Shown here piece by piece: positions 45,940 to 60,117 of a DNA stretch of 64,000 bases. Numbering within the stretch: position 1 is the stretch's first letter; every line of letters begins with the position of its first letter. The DNA is taken from the NCBI RefSeq assembly GCF_032884065.1, contig NC_088863.1, positions 43,320,310-43,384,309 on the forward strand, written 5' to 3'. The position numbers and the translations under genes were made by a program. Source of the stretch: Artemia franciscana. Lineage: Eukaryota; Arthropoda; Branchiopoda; Anostraca; Artemiidae. The notes beneath the pieces were generated by a model. The model worked only from the letters and a program-made list of their open reading frames with translations, searched no databases and had not been told where the DNA came from.

Positions 45940-46170
45940 ACCCTTGCAACTGAACTCCCGTTTAACTGAACCATCGTGCAACTGAACCACCGTGAATAAC
46001 TCTCGTGCAACTGAGACCTCGTGCAAGCGAACCCCATTTAACTGAGCCGACGTGGAACTCAGCCCCCATGCAGCTCAACCCTGTTTAACTGAAACCCCGT
46101 ATAATTGAACTACCGTGCCACTTAGCCCTCCTGTAACTAAACCCTCTTGCAACTGAACCACCCCACTCAG
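45940..46170 (+). repeat. Degenerate 16-bp minisatellite
   Basis: About 14 units of consensus CTGAACCACCGTGCAA, individual units 14-17 bp with many substitutions. It lies just upstream of LINE-D's 5' region. Confidence 0.9.
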
Positions 46171-47289
46171 TTTCTCAGCATTATACAAGTACGAGGCAAT
46201 ATCATTGGGTAAAACACAAGTTAAATTCTTTGCATGTTCAACCTTGTTGGAACTATTTGTTTTTTAAAGTTAAGATATAAATGCCTGTCGAGAGGATTCA
46301 TAAAAATGCTCCGTTTTGTTGATGTCACAAAAACAAAAGAAATCGGACGTTACAGACCATTAAACTAGATTTATTTCTCCTTTTTATGTCTTAATGGGGT
46401 TCCCTTCGCCCTTTCACTGTCTACGGGTATATGCGTTTACCCCCTCCCCACCAGAAATTATCCCCCGTGGTTAATACCCCCTCCCCTCCGCAGAATATTC
46501 CCTCACGTTAAAAGTACCTTCTTGGAAAATACTCCCCCCCCCCCAGCAGCTGGTTGGTTTCCAACCACTTTTGACTAAAAAAAGGACTAGAGCTCTCAAT
46601 TTAGGATCGAACGAGCATCCTCTAAAGTTGCTTTGATCATAAGGAAGAGGTGGAGATGAGGAAGGGGCAGTTCACCTCCTATATAGAATAAATTCTGCTC
46701 ATTTTGAGGTTTAACGTCGCTCTTTATTTTTATAACTACAGCGTAGACTAGAAATATTCCCAGACATTAAGAGATAATAATAATCAGTTTCATGTTTTGT
46801 CCCCCTCTCATGGAGAAAACAATCCCCTCTCCCCAAAAAACGTCCTCAATACGGCCCTGGAGATTTCACACCAATTTCTACCTCCGCCCTCCTCTTGTCT
46901 CTTTCTTGGAGCTACTACTGTATTTACATGAAGGCTCATTGAGAGTTGGGATGTTTTGGTATTAAAATGCACCCTTTTGAGACATCTCTCTTTGTCCCAA
47001 ACTCGGAAAAATATTTTTAAGGTCTATACAAATTTCACTGGCTTAGGTAAATCCCCTGTTGTTTTGCAATTCCAAACATTTGCATATAAAGGCTTTATAC
47101 CTCTACAACGATGTTCCATTTTTGTTTTTGTTAGGGAGAGAGAGAGATGCATCAAAGGGTGGACTGTAACACCGGTGCACATACCCTGAAAATATCCTCC
47201 GGACCCCCTTGGAAAATACCCCCCTCGTAAAATATCCCCCCTCAGAAAATACCCCCTCGTAGACAAATTTTCCATGAAAAAGACTACCA
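46171..47289. other. ABCG intron 1, degenerate repeats
   Basis: C-rich blocks of AAAATACCCCCTC type at 46430-46545 and again at 47186-47270, where the unit of about 20 bp occurs four times. Other sequence unassigned. Confidence 0.55.
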
Positions 47290-47830
47290 TAGACAGCGCA
47301 ATAGCGCTATCTAAGTAAAGAACAATGTTGGCACAAGTTATTATTTATTTATTTTTATTATAATTTTTTTTTGTTTTAGACCAGGGCACTTCGTGTAGAA
47401 GGAGTTGTGGTACAAACTTCAAAAAGTACTCATGGGAAACTGAGAGGACTAGTGCCCTTTTTAATAGCCAAAAGTGAATGGAGGACAAATAGCCCTCCCC
47501 CCACGCCGATCATCCCCCAAAATACTTCCGATCAAAATTTGAGATAGCCATTTTGTTCAGCGTAGTTGAAAGGTCCAGAAATTATGTCTTTGAGGATGAA
47601 CCCCCCCCCAAAGTCCTCGGGGGAAGGGTTGTAAGATATGCCCTGGGGGTATATAAGGTTTTATTTTATAGAAAGCGTGGTTGTATACACTTTGGAGGGA
47701 GCGCCGTGGGTTGGTAATCAGAAGCTCTGGTGTTTTTCTAAGAGTCGAAGTGATCGGAGGGCAGCTACCCAACCCCCCTCCCTCCAACCCAACCCCCCAC
47801 ACACACACACAAATCGTATTTTCCCGAAAG
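47290..47830 (+). repeat. Repeat B copy with palindromic head
   Basis: Imperfect 22-bp palindrome at 47291-47312 (AGACAGCGCA / ATAGCGCTATCT), then AAGTAAAG. The body (GGGCACTTCGTGTAGAAGG, AGTGCCCTTTTTAATAGCC, GATATGCCCTGGGGG) parallels 26069-26510 and 13107-13790. Ends in a CA repeat at 47799-47810. Confidence 0.75.
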
Positions 47831-48052
47831 TAGCGACAGCATTATGATTTAAAATGCCGCCATAGGGCTCTGCATTTGGATATCGTTGTTAGAAATTGGA
47901 CTAGCTTCAATAATCAAGTATCTTTGAAAACACAGTACGAAAAGACAATAAATTGTCCGCGGTTAGAAGACAGGCGACGATGAGAATCCATTTATAGAAG
48001 CGTACCCCGTGACGAGTGCCTGGGTCTGGCGAAGAAGCCGCCGGGCTCCCGG

Positions 48053-48233
<181 letters not shown>

Positions 48234-48310
48234 GGTATCCCTCTTCTCACCCTGGGTCTTCTCACCTGGGTCACCATGACAAGAACGATTAGAAAGTAAA
48301 TGAAAGAAAA

Positions 48311-48620
48311 CGCCTTTCTTCACAAATGAAAGTAAAGAGGGATATTAAAACTTGACAAGAACAGATATTATTACATATATTAAGGGGCAGCCGTCTCCTC
48401 ACACCCTGTCCTCTTTACGCTACACCTGGACTTTTTTCCAATTCCTTAAGAATGACTCTTCAAACACAAGGGCAGTTGAAATGGCCTAAAATGTGGTTTT
48501 AAAGACTACAAAACTTCAGCGTAAAGAAAAGTAAAGCCGGGGAGGGTCAGCTCCTCTCCTATACGGAATAATTTATATATTTTTGAAAGTTATAATTTCA
48601 TGCTTTAGTTCATTCGAAAT
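48311..48620 (+). repeat. R1-related inverted-repeat module, diverged
   Basis: Contains GAAAGTAAAGAGGGATATTA, ATATTAAGGGGCAGCCGTCT, CTCTTTACGCTACA and the inverse AACTTCAGCGTAAAGA and CTCCTATACGGAATAATTTA. These are the two arms of an R1 inverted-repeat module without the rest of R1. Confidence 0.7.
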
Positions 48621-49292
48621 TTGTCTTTTTTCTTTAATTACACAAAGTCTAAAACAAAGTCTTACATAAAGGCTTTATTTTTTTCTTTCAGAGAAAGAGG
48701 GTTAGAAACATCAACAAAGAATCTCTCTCTGAATATTCTTTAAGTTTGAACCAAAAGGCTTTATTTCATCTCCCAGGGAAACATGCCTAGAAACATAACA
48801 ATAAAATCTTTGACATAAAATGCTAATCCAGACAAACAAAGGTTAATACTGTTAGATGAAAAAGAACTTATTTGGATCAAACAAGTTTTGATTCGTTTTT
48901 ATTTTTTAAACAGAAGTTCCGTTGAAAATGTGCCTTGTCATGAGTAAAACGCAAATGATGTACTAGCCATAAGTAAAGTTTGAGGAGATTCATTTTTGCT
49001 TACTTTATGTTCATTTAAGATTCAAATTTTCATTCATAGCAATATCTGTCCTTTTTTATTCAACTTGTTATAAAAGTGATTTCTGCTCGATACCGCTCGC
49101 ATATTTAAGCATTAACTTGCTTTACCTTCACAGCTATGTGTGGTTTCGTCGGCCCTGACAGGCTCCCACCTCATTGTATCTTGCCATCCCAGTGTGGCCA
49201 AAAGTTTTCAATGTTATTATGGTTGTGAAGTTTTCAAGATTAACGTAATGACAGTTGTTTCGCTCTTAAGCTTTGCAAAACCAAAGTAATTT

Positions 49293-49339
<47 letters not shown>

Positions 49340-49439
49340 TTGTGAATTGGTAACTTAAATACATGAGAGCCAGAATTAAGGTAGGATAAGCTTGTTTTGG
49401 TGTTACTTGGTTGTTCTACATTTGCTTGCTTTTTCTTAG
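48621..49439. other. ABCG intron 1, unassigned, with a short (TA)n
   Basis: TA tract at 49292-49333; nothing else recognised. Confidence 0.5.
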
Positions 49440-50700
<1,261 letters not shown>

Positions 50701-51009
50701 TAGGGGAGACTGGAGTTCTTAGGACGTTTTTTTAAACGTCACTGATCGCAAATGGTTTCAGCTGCAAGGGTAAATCCTGCTTGGTAATATAGGCAACTAC
50801 AAGGAGAATGGCTGGCCCAAAACTCAGCTTTCTAAGTCATCTTGAACTCGACCAAAAAAGCAATTCAGCAGAAGTCTTCAAATGTCCCAAGTATAATACT
50901 AGTTTTATACTTGCGACTGGGTCGTTTTGTACTTGGGACATAGTTTGATACTTGGTACGCTAGGGTTTTCATCTTTTTTTAAAGTAAAATATAGTCATAT
51001 AATATTGCA

Positions 51010-53162
51010 AAAAGATAAAAAAGCTTACATGTTAGAATGTTCACAATACAGTATATGCAGACATGTCAATTGGAAAAATGAAGTGTCAGGCTCGGCGTTC
51101 AGTTTGGCCAGTTGGTTCTAGGTTTGGCATCTTCTTTGCAACTTGCCACTTCTCAAACTGGTACGAAGCTTTTTTAGCTACATATTTCTGAAAAGGAGCA
51201 ACCCTTGAAAAGGAGCAATTCTGAAAAGGAGCTCTCACCGACTTTAACAACTTCTCCGACACTGAAAATTTCTTTCCACGTTTTTCATCTTCCATGACAA
51301 GGACAATGTCCCCACTCTGTATCTCCATTTCCTCAATCCGATTCTCCATGGTTTCATGAGATGTTGATGAGTGTTCGCTTTCAGCTTCACTGCCAGCGCT
51401 TACAAAGTTTTCTTCTTCTGAAGATGTATCAGATAAAGAAATGGTGGAATATTTCAGTTTTCTGAAAAAACTTCTTTGCTGACACCTTTTTGACAGGCTT
51501 TTTCACTTTGACACAGTTTGATTTTTCTTGTTAATCCGTCCAACTACCTTTTCTTCAATTTTCTTTTTCTCGGGCGTGTCTGTCAAAACTCGGCAAGACC
51601 CACGAGCTCTACCTCCACCTCTAGATTTTCTTGGCCCAGCTTTGGGGAATGGTTTAATGTCACCTGGCGATAGAGCACTGGAAGGATCCATTGTTTGCCC
51701 TCCTTTGGGAGTTTGAGGGGTGGTCGACATCTGTATAGGCTCGATAGTTGAGACGTTGCTACCAACTTCTGCATCAGAGTCCGAGGGTGGCTCTACTTTT
51801 CCACTGCCAGTCGTAGCTTCAGGCATATCTGTAATTTAAGATGGTGCATCTTCATCTTCAGTGAATATGTCGTTGTTAAATGGTGAAATCCCAGAAACAC
51901 GGAATCCTGACACAATGTTACTCGGAGTAAAACTCAGTGGGTACGCTGTCCTAAGGAACTGAGGGATCTTATACATTGAAACTGGGATGCCCGGGCTATT
52001 CACCATCCAGTTCGAAATTGCTCTGTTGTAATGAAGCTTGAACGAGAAAAACACAGTATTGTCCAGTGGCTGCAGGCTGTGCGAGGTGTGTGGTGGAAGG
52101 GTTAGCATGACGGTGCGATTGTCTTTTGCCAGCTGTATTACATCAATTGACAGATGAGATTCATGATTGTCAAGAATCAGAAGACAGGGATTCTGTGCTT
52201 GTGGGCGTGCATAGGGTATGAAGTGTTTCATCTACTCAACGAAGATTAAAGAATTGGTCCATCCACTTTCACCTCCTCCAAAAGCCAGAGTTCCAGTGGG
52301 TGTTCCCACAGTCATTCTGTGGGTCACTCTTCTTCTTGGGAAAACCAGGACAGGGAGAATTGTGTTTCCAAGAGCTGACACAGCTGCTAGAACTGTAACA
52401 ATACTGCCACTCTCTGCGGAAGTGCTCCTTCCAACTTGTCTAGCCCCTGATTTGGCAACAACCTTCTGTGGCTTCTGTACGGTGGCCAGGCCACTTTCAT
52501 CCACATTCCAAATATTCTAAGACTGGAGTCTGAATTTTTCCATGACGCCCTTCAGTTTGTCGAAGAACGTGGAAACTGTATTTTGATTGAAACTTATAGC
52601 TCTTGCGAGGCTGGTTTGTTCTGGTGTCCTTAAGCTAAGTGGCGGATTTCTAGCCATAAAGCTGAAATACCAAGTATGTATTACTTGGTATATTACTGGT
52701 GTATTATACTGGTTATGCTGGTTATATATTACTGGTTATATGTTACTGGTATATTACATATATTACTGCTTTTACTGATATAGTTTTTTACTGCTTTAAA
52801 AAGTAGAGTTAAGAGAAAGAGTCTGCAGGGTAAGATATACCATTCCTCTTGGCATATTCGTAGACTACCGTTTTAACTTAAAAAATACCAAGCCCAGAAT
52901 GTAGCTTAGATGCCTCAATCAGGTAAGTTTTCAGCTCAGTTTCTTGTTCAGTGGTCAAAATCTTGCTATGGGTTATTTTTCACTGTTATTGACTGCATCT
53001 CTGCTAGAGTTAGTCATGTGGGAAGTGAGGTGCCTGTGTAGAGAAGTTTTGGATAGGCCATACATTTTAGCAGTTTCCCGTACAGATGACTTTTTTTGAC
53101 AAAATATCTGCTATGGCTCACCTCAAGGCTCCTTCATTGACTGGTGGGCTTTTCTTCCCCAT
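51010..53162 (-). pseudogene. Pogo-type transposase pseudogene
   Basis: Starts MGKKSPPVNEGALR (53162), an N-terminal helix-turn-helix of the pipsqueak type, continuing YLIEASKLHSGLG and VYEYAKRNGISYPAD. An insert of about 165 bases (52665-52826) follows, then ARNPPLSLRTPEQTSLARAI. The DDE domain has NIWNVDESGLATVQKPQKVV (first Asp), SALGNTILPVLVFPRR, GGGESGWTNSLIFVE, a stop in place of Trp, MKHFIPYA, LLILDNHESHLS (second Asp) and LPPHTSHSLQPLD (third acidic position D). The tail includes FPKAGPRKSRGGGRARG and, in a shifted frame, a C-terminal KYVAKKLRTS region. At least three stops (after GALR, before NIWN, after FVE) and frameshifts make it non-functional. Confidence 0.9.
52665..52826. repeat. 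Insertion inside the pogo transposase
   Basis: About 160 bases made of TTACTGGTATA-like short repeats (52680-52760) joined to TACTGCTTTTACTGATATAG plus the R1 loop (TTTACTGCTTTAAAAAGTAG). The same junction piece recurs next to (TA)n at 57075. Confidence 0.75.
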
Positions 53163-53909
53163 GTTAATGAAAACTAGAAAAAAAGGCTGTTCATACAACT
53201 TAGAGGTTGAGTTTACCTAGTCAGGGTGTGAACAGAATTAATCGTGAAAAGTACAAAGAGATCTAGTCGGGACAGAATTCAAGATTTGGCTGTAGATTCT
53301 ATATTCTTAGTACATTGGACATGTCCCAAGCACTACTACTTGGGACTGTCCCAAGTATAAATTAAGGTGTATTGACACAAAAAAATATAGCTTAGTGTTC
53401 ACAGTAGATAATGCAGATATTCCTGGCTACATCATTTCAATGTTCATCGCCAATACATAGTCTATTTTTCTCTAAATACCTGCAATGGCACACTCGTAAC
53501 TAACTACACAGATTTCGAAAATCTTAGAAAATACACTTACAAATTCTTTGTTCACCTCTCTCTTGACAACCACGTGGGTTACTTAAGTAAAAATTTATGC
53601 AGATACCACCTATGAGTGAACTTATTCAGAGTGCAAATTACCATTGCGAATGCTAGATGCCATCTTGTAGATGAAGATGCTGTCCCGAGTATAGAACTGT
53701 CCCAAGTACTCCAAGTCTCCCCTATATATATATATATAGCTCCATTTTCTTTCTGGAACTCGTTTTGAGTCTCGCTGTTACTTCTGTTCTAACTATAGGT
53801 TTAATTTACTATTCGATGTATTCGTTTTTAAACTGGTTGTCAAATGTCTTCAAGCCAAATATCTCGCTTGAGCTTCATTTTTGTGCATCATTGCCTCCGA
53901 CGTTTTCCC

Positions 53910-55713
<1,804 letters not shown>

Positions 55714-55769
55714 ACATAAATTATTAAATATACAGTTATTGTTCCTTTAAAGAGACATATATTATGTAT

Positions 55770-55836
<67 letters not shown>

Positions 55837-55890
55837 GTATATATATTTTTATATATATATATCTATATATGACTTTTTTTCTGTATTCAG
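55714..55890. repeat. (TA)n tract just before an ABCG splice acceptor
   Basis: TA-rich from 55778 to 55871 with TG and TTTTT interruptions, ending 20 bases before the acceptor TTTTTTCTGTATTCAG. The branch point and polypyrimidine tract must be squeezed against the microsatellite. Confidence 0.9.
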
Positions 55891-56201
55891 TGAACGGAGA
55901 TGTCAGACGAGGCGACTTCTTAGCAATTATGGGAGCCAGTGGAGCTGGCAAAACCACCCTTTTAAACGTCTTAACTTGTCGCAGACTGTATAATCTCCAA
56001 GTTCGGGGCGAAGTCTATTTAAATGGTATTCCAGTGAATCCAGATTCTTTGACAAGGGTTTCTGCCTATATTCAACAAGAAGATAATTTTGTGGGTGTAC
56101 TCACCGTGAGAGAGCATCTTGAATTCCAAGCTAATTTGCGAATGGATAAAGGAACTTCGCGTGAAAGAAGATTGATAAGAATCAATGAAGTGTTAAAAGA
56201 G
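55891..56201 (+). CDS. White-type ABCG transporter, exon 2: Walker A and Q-loop
   Basis: Reads VNGDVRRGDFLAIMGASGAG and KTTLLNVLTCRR (Walker A GASGAGKTT), GEVYLNGIPVN, RVSAYIQQEDNFVGVLTVRE (Q-loop) and HLEFQANLRMD, ending EVLKE. The ATP-binding half of an ABCG half-transporter; the cytosolic domain binds and hydrolyses ATP to drive transport by the membrane domain, which lies right of the window. Similarity is strongest to the White/Scarlet group (YVQQDDLFIGSLTAREHL in White). Acceptor TGTATTCAG, starting in phase 1; donor GAG|GTAAGA, phase 0. A White versus Scarlet assignment cannot be settled from this part alone. Confidence 0.93.
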
Positions 56202-57014
56202 GTAAGAGGATTATGTTTTTCTTAAAAGTATAAGCTTAAAATTCAGAGAACCGGTTACTTAGAATGAGCAACCTGTAAAGATTACCTTTGAAGATGAAAA
56301 CGAATTTCAAATGATGGAAACAGAATTTACGCTAGGTATTATACAAGAACAAAAGTCTTTAAATTTCTAACTACCTGAAATGTGCTTGAAATACTGTATT
56401 ATCGTAAATTGGAGGATTTGGGGACGGAGATATAAGCTGGGTTATTTCAATAAGGAGAAATATTGCGCCACTTGGACAAAGACGGAAGTATCTTGGAAAG
56501 ATTAGGTCCCAGAGTGGTCTGTCTATTGCCCGAATAGAAAAAAGAAATAAATAAACACACGCCCATCATCTTCCTTCTGGCAAAAGGACCTTCTGCCTCT
56601 GCATTATGATTTTCTGATATGCTGAATTTGTTAGAGTGATTTTCATTAAGACCAATTGACTTTCTGAGGATGTTTTCCCCCTTTTTGAAAACTAGACCAA
56701 TTTTCCAAGGCTCGTAGCTTTTGATGGGTCGCATTAATCGTAACGATTTCATATATTTAGAATCAGCATAAAAATTTTTTTTTCTGTATAAATTGTTACC
56801 AGAATTCTGTTTTTAAAAATTTCAGTTACTGTTAGACCAATTACTGTCGCTACCACCAACTGTTTGGTATATCGGTATAATAGATTCCTAGAGCCCCCTA
56901 TGTACAATTTTAAGGAGTTGAAGGATTTCAGGCTTGATGTTTCTGGAACCTGGTTAAAAATTAAGCAATGGATAGTAGAAATTTGCAGAGTAATTGCTAA
57001 TTCAATATTGCCAG

Positions 57015-57017
<3 letters not shown>
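56202..57017 (-). repeat. ABCG intron with an old R1 copy (reverse)
   Basis: Between about 56440 and 56870 the sequence is a much diverged reverse R1: recognisable pieces include ATAAACACACGCCCATCAT, CTTCTGGCAAAA, TCATATATTTAGAATCAGCA and a final ACCACCAACTGTTT. The terminal hairpin has decayed. The rest of the stretch is unassigned. Confidence 0.65.

Positions 57018-57076
<59 letters not shown>
57018..57076. repeat. (TA)n microsatellite
   Basis: 59-bp TA tract next to the TACTGCTTTTACTG junction of R1 copy f. Confidence 0.97.
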
Positions 57077-57077
<1 letters not shown>

Positions 57078-59074
57078 TGCTTTTACTGATATAGTTTTTT
57101 TACTGCTTTAAAAAGTAGAGTTAAGAGAAAGAGTCAAACTTTAGCGTAAAGACCGGGGGTTAAGGAGGAAAAGCCCCTTTCATATACGGAGTAATTTCTG
57201 TTCGTTTGAAGTTTTAATGTCGCTCCTTACTTTCAGTTTAAAAGAACTTGATTTTATCCAGTTACTTAAAATGGCCACTAGAACTTTTATTTCTATTTAC
57301 GAATGTTTCTATTAGCAATAAATATACGTAACTTGCTAATCAACTTACGTAACGAACTTCTATATTCACATATTTTTATTACGTATATGAGGGGGGCTCA
57401 TCCCCTCGTCAATACCTCGCTTTTTACACTAAGGCTAGAGTTTCGTTCCAATTGTTTAGGTATGACCCCTGAATCACAAAGGCGGTTGAATTAGAATAAA
57501 TAGCTCTTTTGAAATTACTAAAAATACTTAAGCGTAAAGAGCGGGGTATTGAAGAGGGGATGAACTCCCTCATATACGTAATAATTTCTGTTCGCCTTAT
57601 TTTTTAATGTTGCTCCTTACTTTCAGTTGAAACAACTTTTTTCAGTATTTAATTTCTGAACGTTTTTGAATTAATGCATGTTTTGATTTTGGCTCACCGT
57701 ACACGAATAATTAAAACGAAATTTGCATATTAATTTCCTTTTTTGACTAAATGGCTTTCTCAAAGTTTTGATTGGACGATTTTGAGGAAAAAAGGGCGGG
57801 GTAAGGGGCCTAGTTGCCCTCCAATTTTTTGTTTACTTAAAAAGGCCACTAGAACTTTTAATTTTATTTACGAACGTTTTTATTAGTAATAAATATACGT
57901 AACTTATAAATTAACTTAAGTAGCGTACTTCTATATTCTATATTCTTATTACATATATGAGGGGGTTCGCCCCCTTGTCAGTACCTCGCTCTTTAAACAA
58001 TAGTTTAAATTTTGTTTCAATTCTTTAATAATGACCCCTGAATCACAGAGGCCGTTTAATTAGAATAAATAGCCTATTTTGAAATTACTAAAAACACTTT
58101 AGCGTAAAGAGCGAGGTATTGAGGAGGGAACGAACCCCTCATAGACGTAATAATTTCTGTCTGTTTTATTTTTTAATGTTGGTCCTTACTTTCAGTTGAA
58201 AAACCTTGTTCTTTTTTAAAATTAAATTTCTCTTTTTTTTTAAACAATGCTGGAAAACACAGGGCCCCCTTCATCAAATTTTCTTTCCCCGTGATAAATT
58301 CCACCATGGAAAGATCCTCTCACGTAACCTCCGACCCTGACCCCCCCCATCACCAGAAAAATCCCCCTAAAAACGTCTGTTTACTTCCCAATAACCAACA
58401 CTATATGTAAACAATGGGCAAAGCTCGTAACTTGCAGCTCTTCCCCCAGGGACTGTGGGGGATTAAGTCGTCCTCAAAGACATAGTTATTAGGTTTTTCA
58501 ACGATGCTGGACAAAAGCGGCTATCTCAAAATTTTGATACAGTGGCTTTGGGAAAAAATGAACTTGGGAGGGGGCCTAGTTGCCCTCAATTTTTTTGGTC
58601 ACTTAAAAGGGTACTAGAACCTCTAATTTCTGTTAGAATGAACCCTCTCACGACATTCTAGGACCACTGGGTCGATATGAACTCCCCTGGAAAAACAAAA
58701 TAAAAAAGGATAAACAAACAAACACGCATCCGTGATCGGTCTTCTGGCAAAAAATACAAAATTCTACATTTTTGCATGGAGCTTGAAACTTCTACAGCAG
58801 GGTTCTCTGATACGCTGAATCTGAGGTGGGATTTTCATTAAGATTCCATGACTTCTAGGGGGTGTTTCCCCCTTTTTTCGAAAATAGGGCAAATTTTCTC
58901 AGGCTCGTAACTTTTGATGAATGAGACCAAACTTGATGAAATTTATATATTTAAAATCAGCATAAAAATCCGATTCTTTTCATGTATCTTTTAGCATCAA
59001 ACCTCCGTTTTTAGAGTTTCGTTTACTATTGAGCCGGGTCGCTCCTTACTACAGTTCGTTACCACGAACTGTTT
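57077..59074 (-). repeat. Repeat R1 copy f (reverse)
   Basis: Full-length type copy in reverse orientation with the hairpin at 59052-59071 (CAGTTCGTTACCACGAACTG). Its distal end has only one arm of the last inverted-repeat module and passes through the loop into TACTGC and (TA)n. It lies 286 bases before ABCG exon 3. Confidence 0.88.
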
Positions 59075-59359
59075 GATTCAGTTATAAAAAATGAACAAAA
59101 CTAAATGTAAAGCACATTGAAGCACATTGATAATGGGGGTGGAGTGTATATTATTTGCGAATATTTTTTCTTGTTTTGATTTTGTTGTCCTTTTTGTAAA
59201 CAGAACTACCTTTTGGTATTTTCAGTTTTTCTTTGTACTCAGGGTTTTTTTCATTTATTTGCCGAAAAATTTAATTACTTAATGAAATATGAAATAAAAT
59301 GTGTTTGAAAGACTCCATTTTCAAACAAGTTTCGCTTACTTTTGTCTGTTTATTTTCAG

Positions 59360-59458
59360 TTTAACCTTGCTAAATGTGCAAATTCAATGATTGGTATACC
59401 TGGAAAAATAAAAGGCATATCAGGAGGTGAAAAGAAGCGGCTAGCGTTTGCTTCAGAG
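59360..59458 (+). CDS. White-type ABCG transporter, exon 3: ABC signature
   Basis: 33 codons: [33 protein letters not shown]. Contains the ABC signature (ISGGEKKR) and corresponds to LSLSKCQHTIIGVPGRVKGL in Drosophila White. Acceptor TTTATTTTCAG, donor GAG|GTATCT, phase 0 at both ends, so skipping the exon would keep the frame but remove the signature. It is wedged between two R1 copies of the same orientation. Confidence 0.93.
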
Positions 59459-59496
59459 GTATCTTTTTATTTGTTTTTTAGATTTTGGGAGTAATT

Positions 59497-60117
59497 TAGG
59501 GGGGAGTAAGTCAGCCCCAAAGATATAGTTATTATGTTTTTCGACTATACTGAACAAAATGGCTATCTCAAAATTTTGATCTGTTGACTTAGGGAAAATA
59601 TGAGCGTGGGAGGGGGCCTAGGTGCCCTCCAATTTTTTTGGTCACTGAAAAAAGGGCACTAGAGCTTTTAATTTCCGTTAGAATGATCTCTCAAGGAAAT
59701 TCTAACCACTTGGTCGATATGATAACCCCTGGAAAAAAAAGAACAAACAAACAAATAAACCCGCACCCGTGATCGGTCTTCTGGCAAAAATAATAAGTTC
59801 CACATTTTTGTAGATAGGAGCATGAAACTTCTACAGTAGAGTTCTCTGATACGCTGAATGCGATGGTGCGATTTTTGTTAAGATCCTATGACTTTTAGAG
59901 GGTGTTTCCCCCTATTTTCCAAAACAAGGCAAATTTTCTCAGGCTCGTAACTTTTGATGAGTAAGACTAAATTTGATGAAACTTATATATTTAAAATCAA
60001 CATAAAAAATCTTGATTCTTTTGATGTATCTATTAGTATCAAAATTCCATTTTTTAGAGTTTCGTTTACTATCTAGCCGGGTCGCTCCTTACTACAGTTC
60101 GTTGCCACGAATTGTTT
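59497..60117 (-). repeat. Repeat R1 copy g (reverse, 5' part only)
   Basis: Runs from the GGGGAGTAAGTCAGCCCC module to the terminal hairpin at 60095-60114 (one mismatch). Begins about 40 bases after ABCG exon 3. Confidence 0.87.

Larger units (their letters stand above)
50703..53722 (-). mobile_element. Pogo/Tigger-like DNA transposon, 3.02 kb with TIRs and TA duplication
   Basis: The left end reads GGGGAGACTGGAGTTCTTAG; the right end, read inward on the minus strand, reads GGGGAGACTTGGAGTACTTG. They are inverted repeats of about 24 bp with one indel and two or three mismatches. TA flanks both ends (50701-50702, 53723-53724), and (TA)n sequence surrounds the element. Copies of TGTCCCAAGTA or its complement lie near both ends (50883, 50930, 50948; 53322, 53337, 53347, 53681, 53698), likely transposase-binding sites. 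It encodes a dead DDE transposase on the minus strand. Confidence 0.9.
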
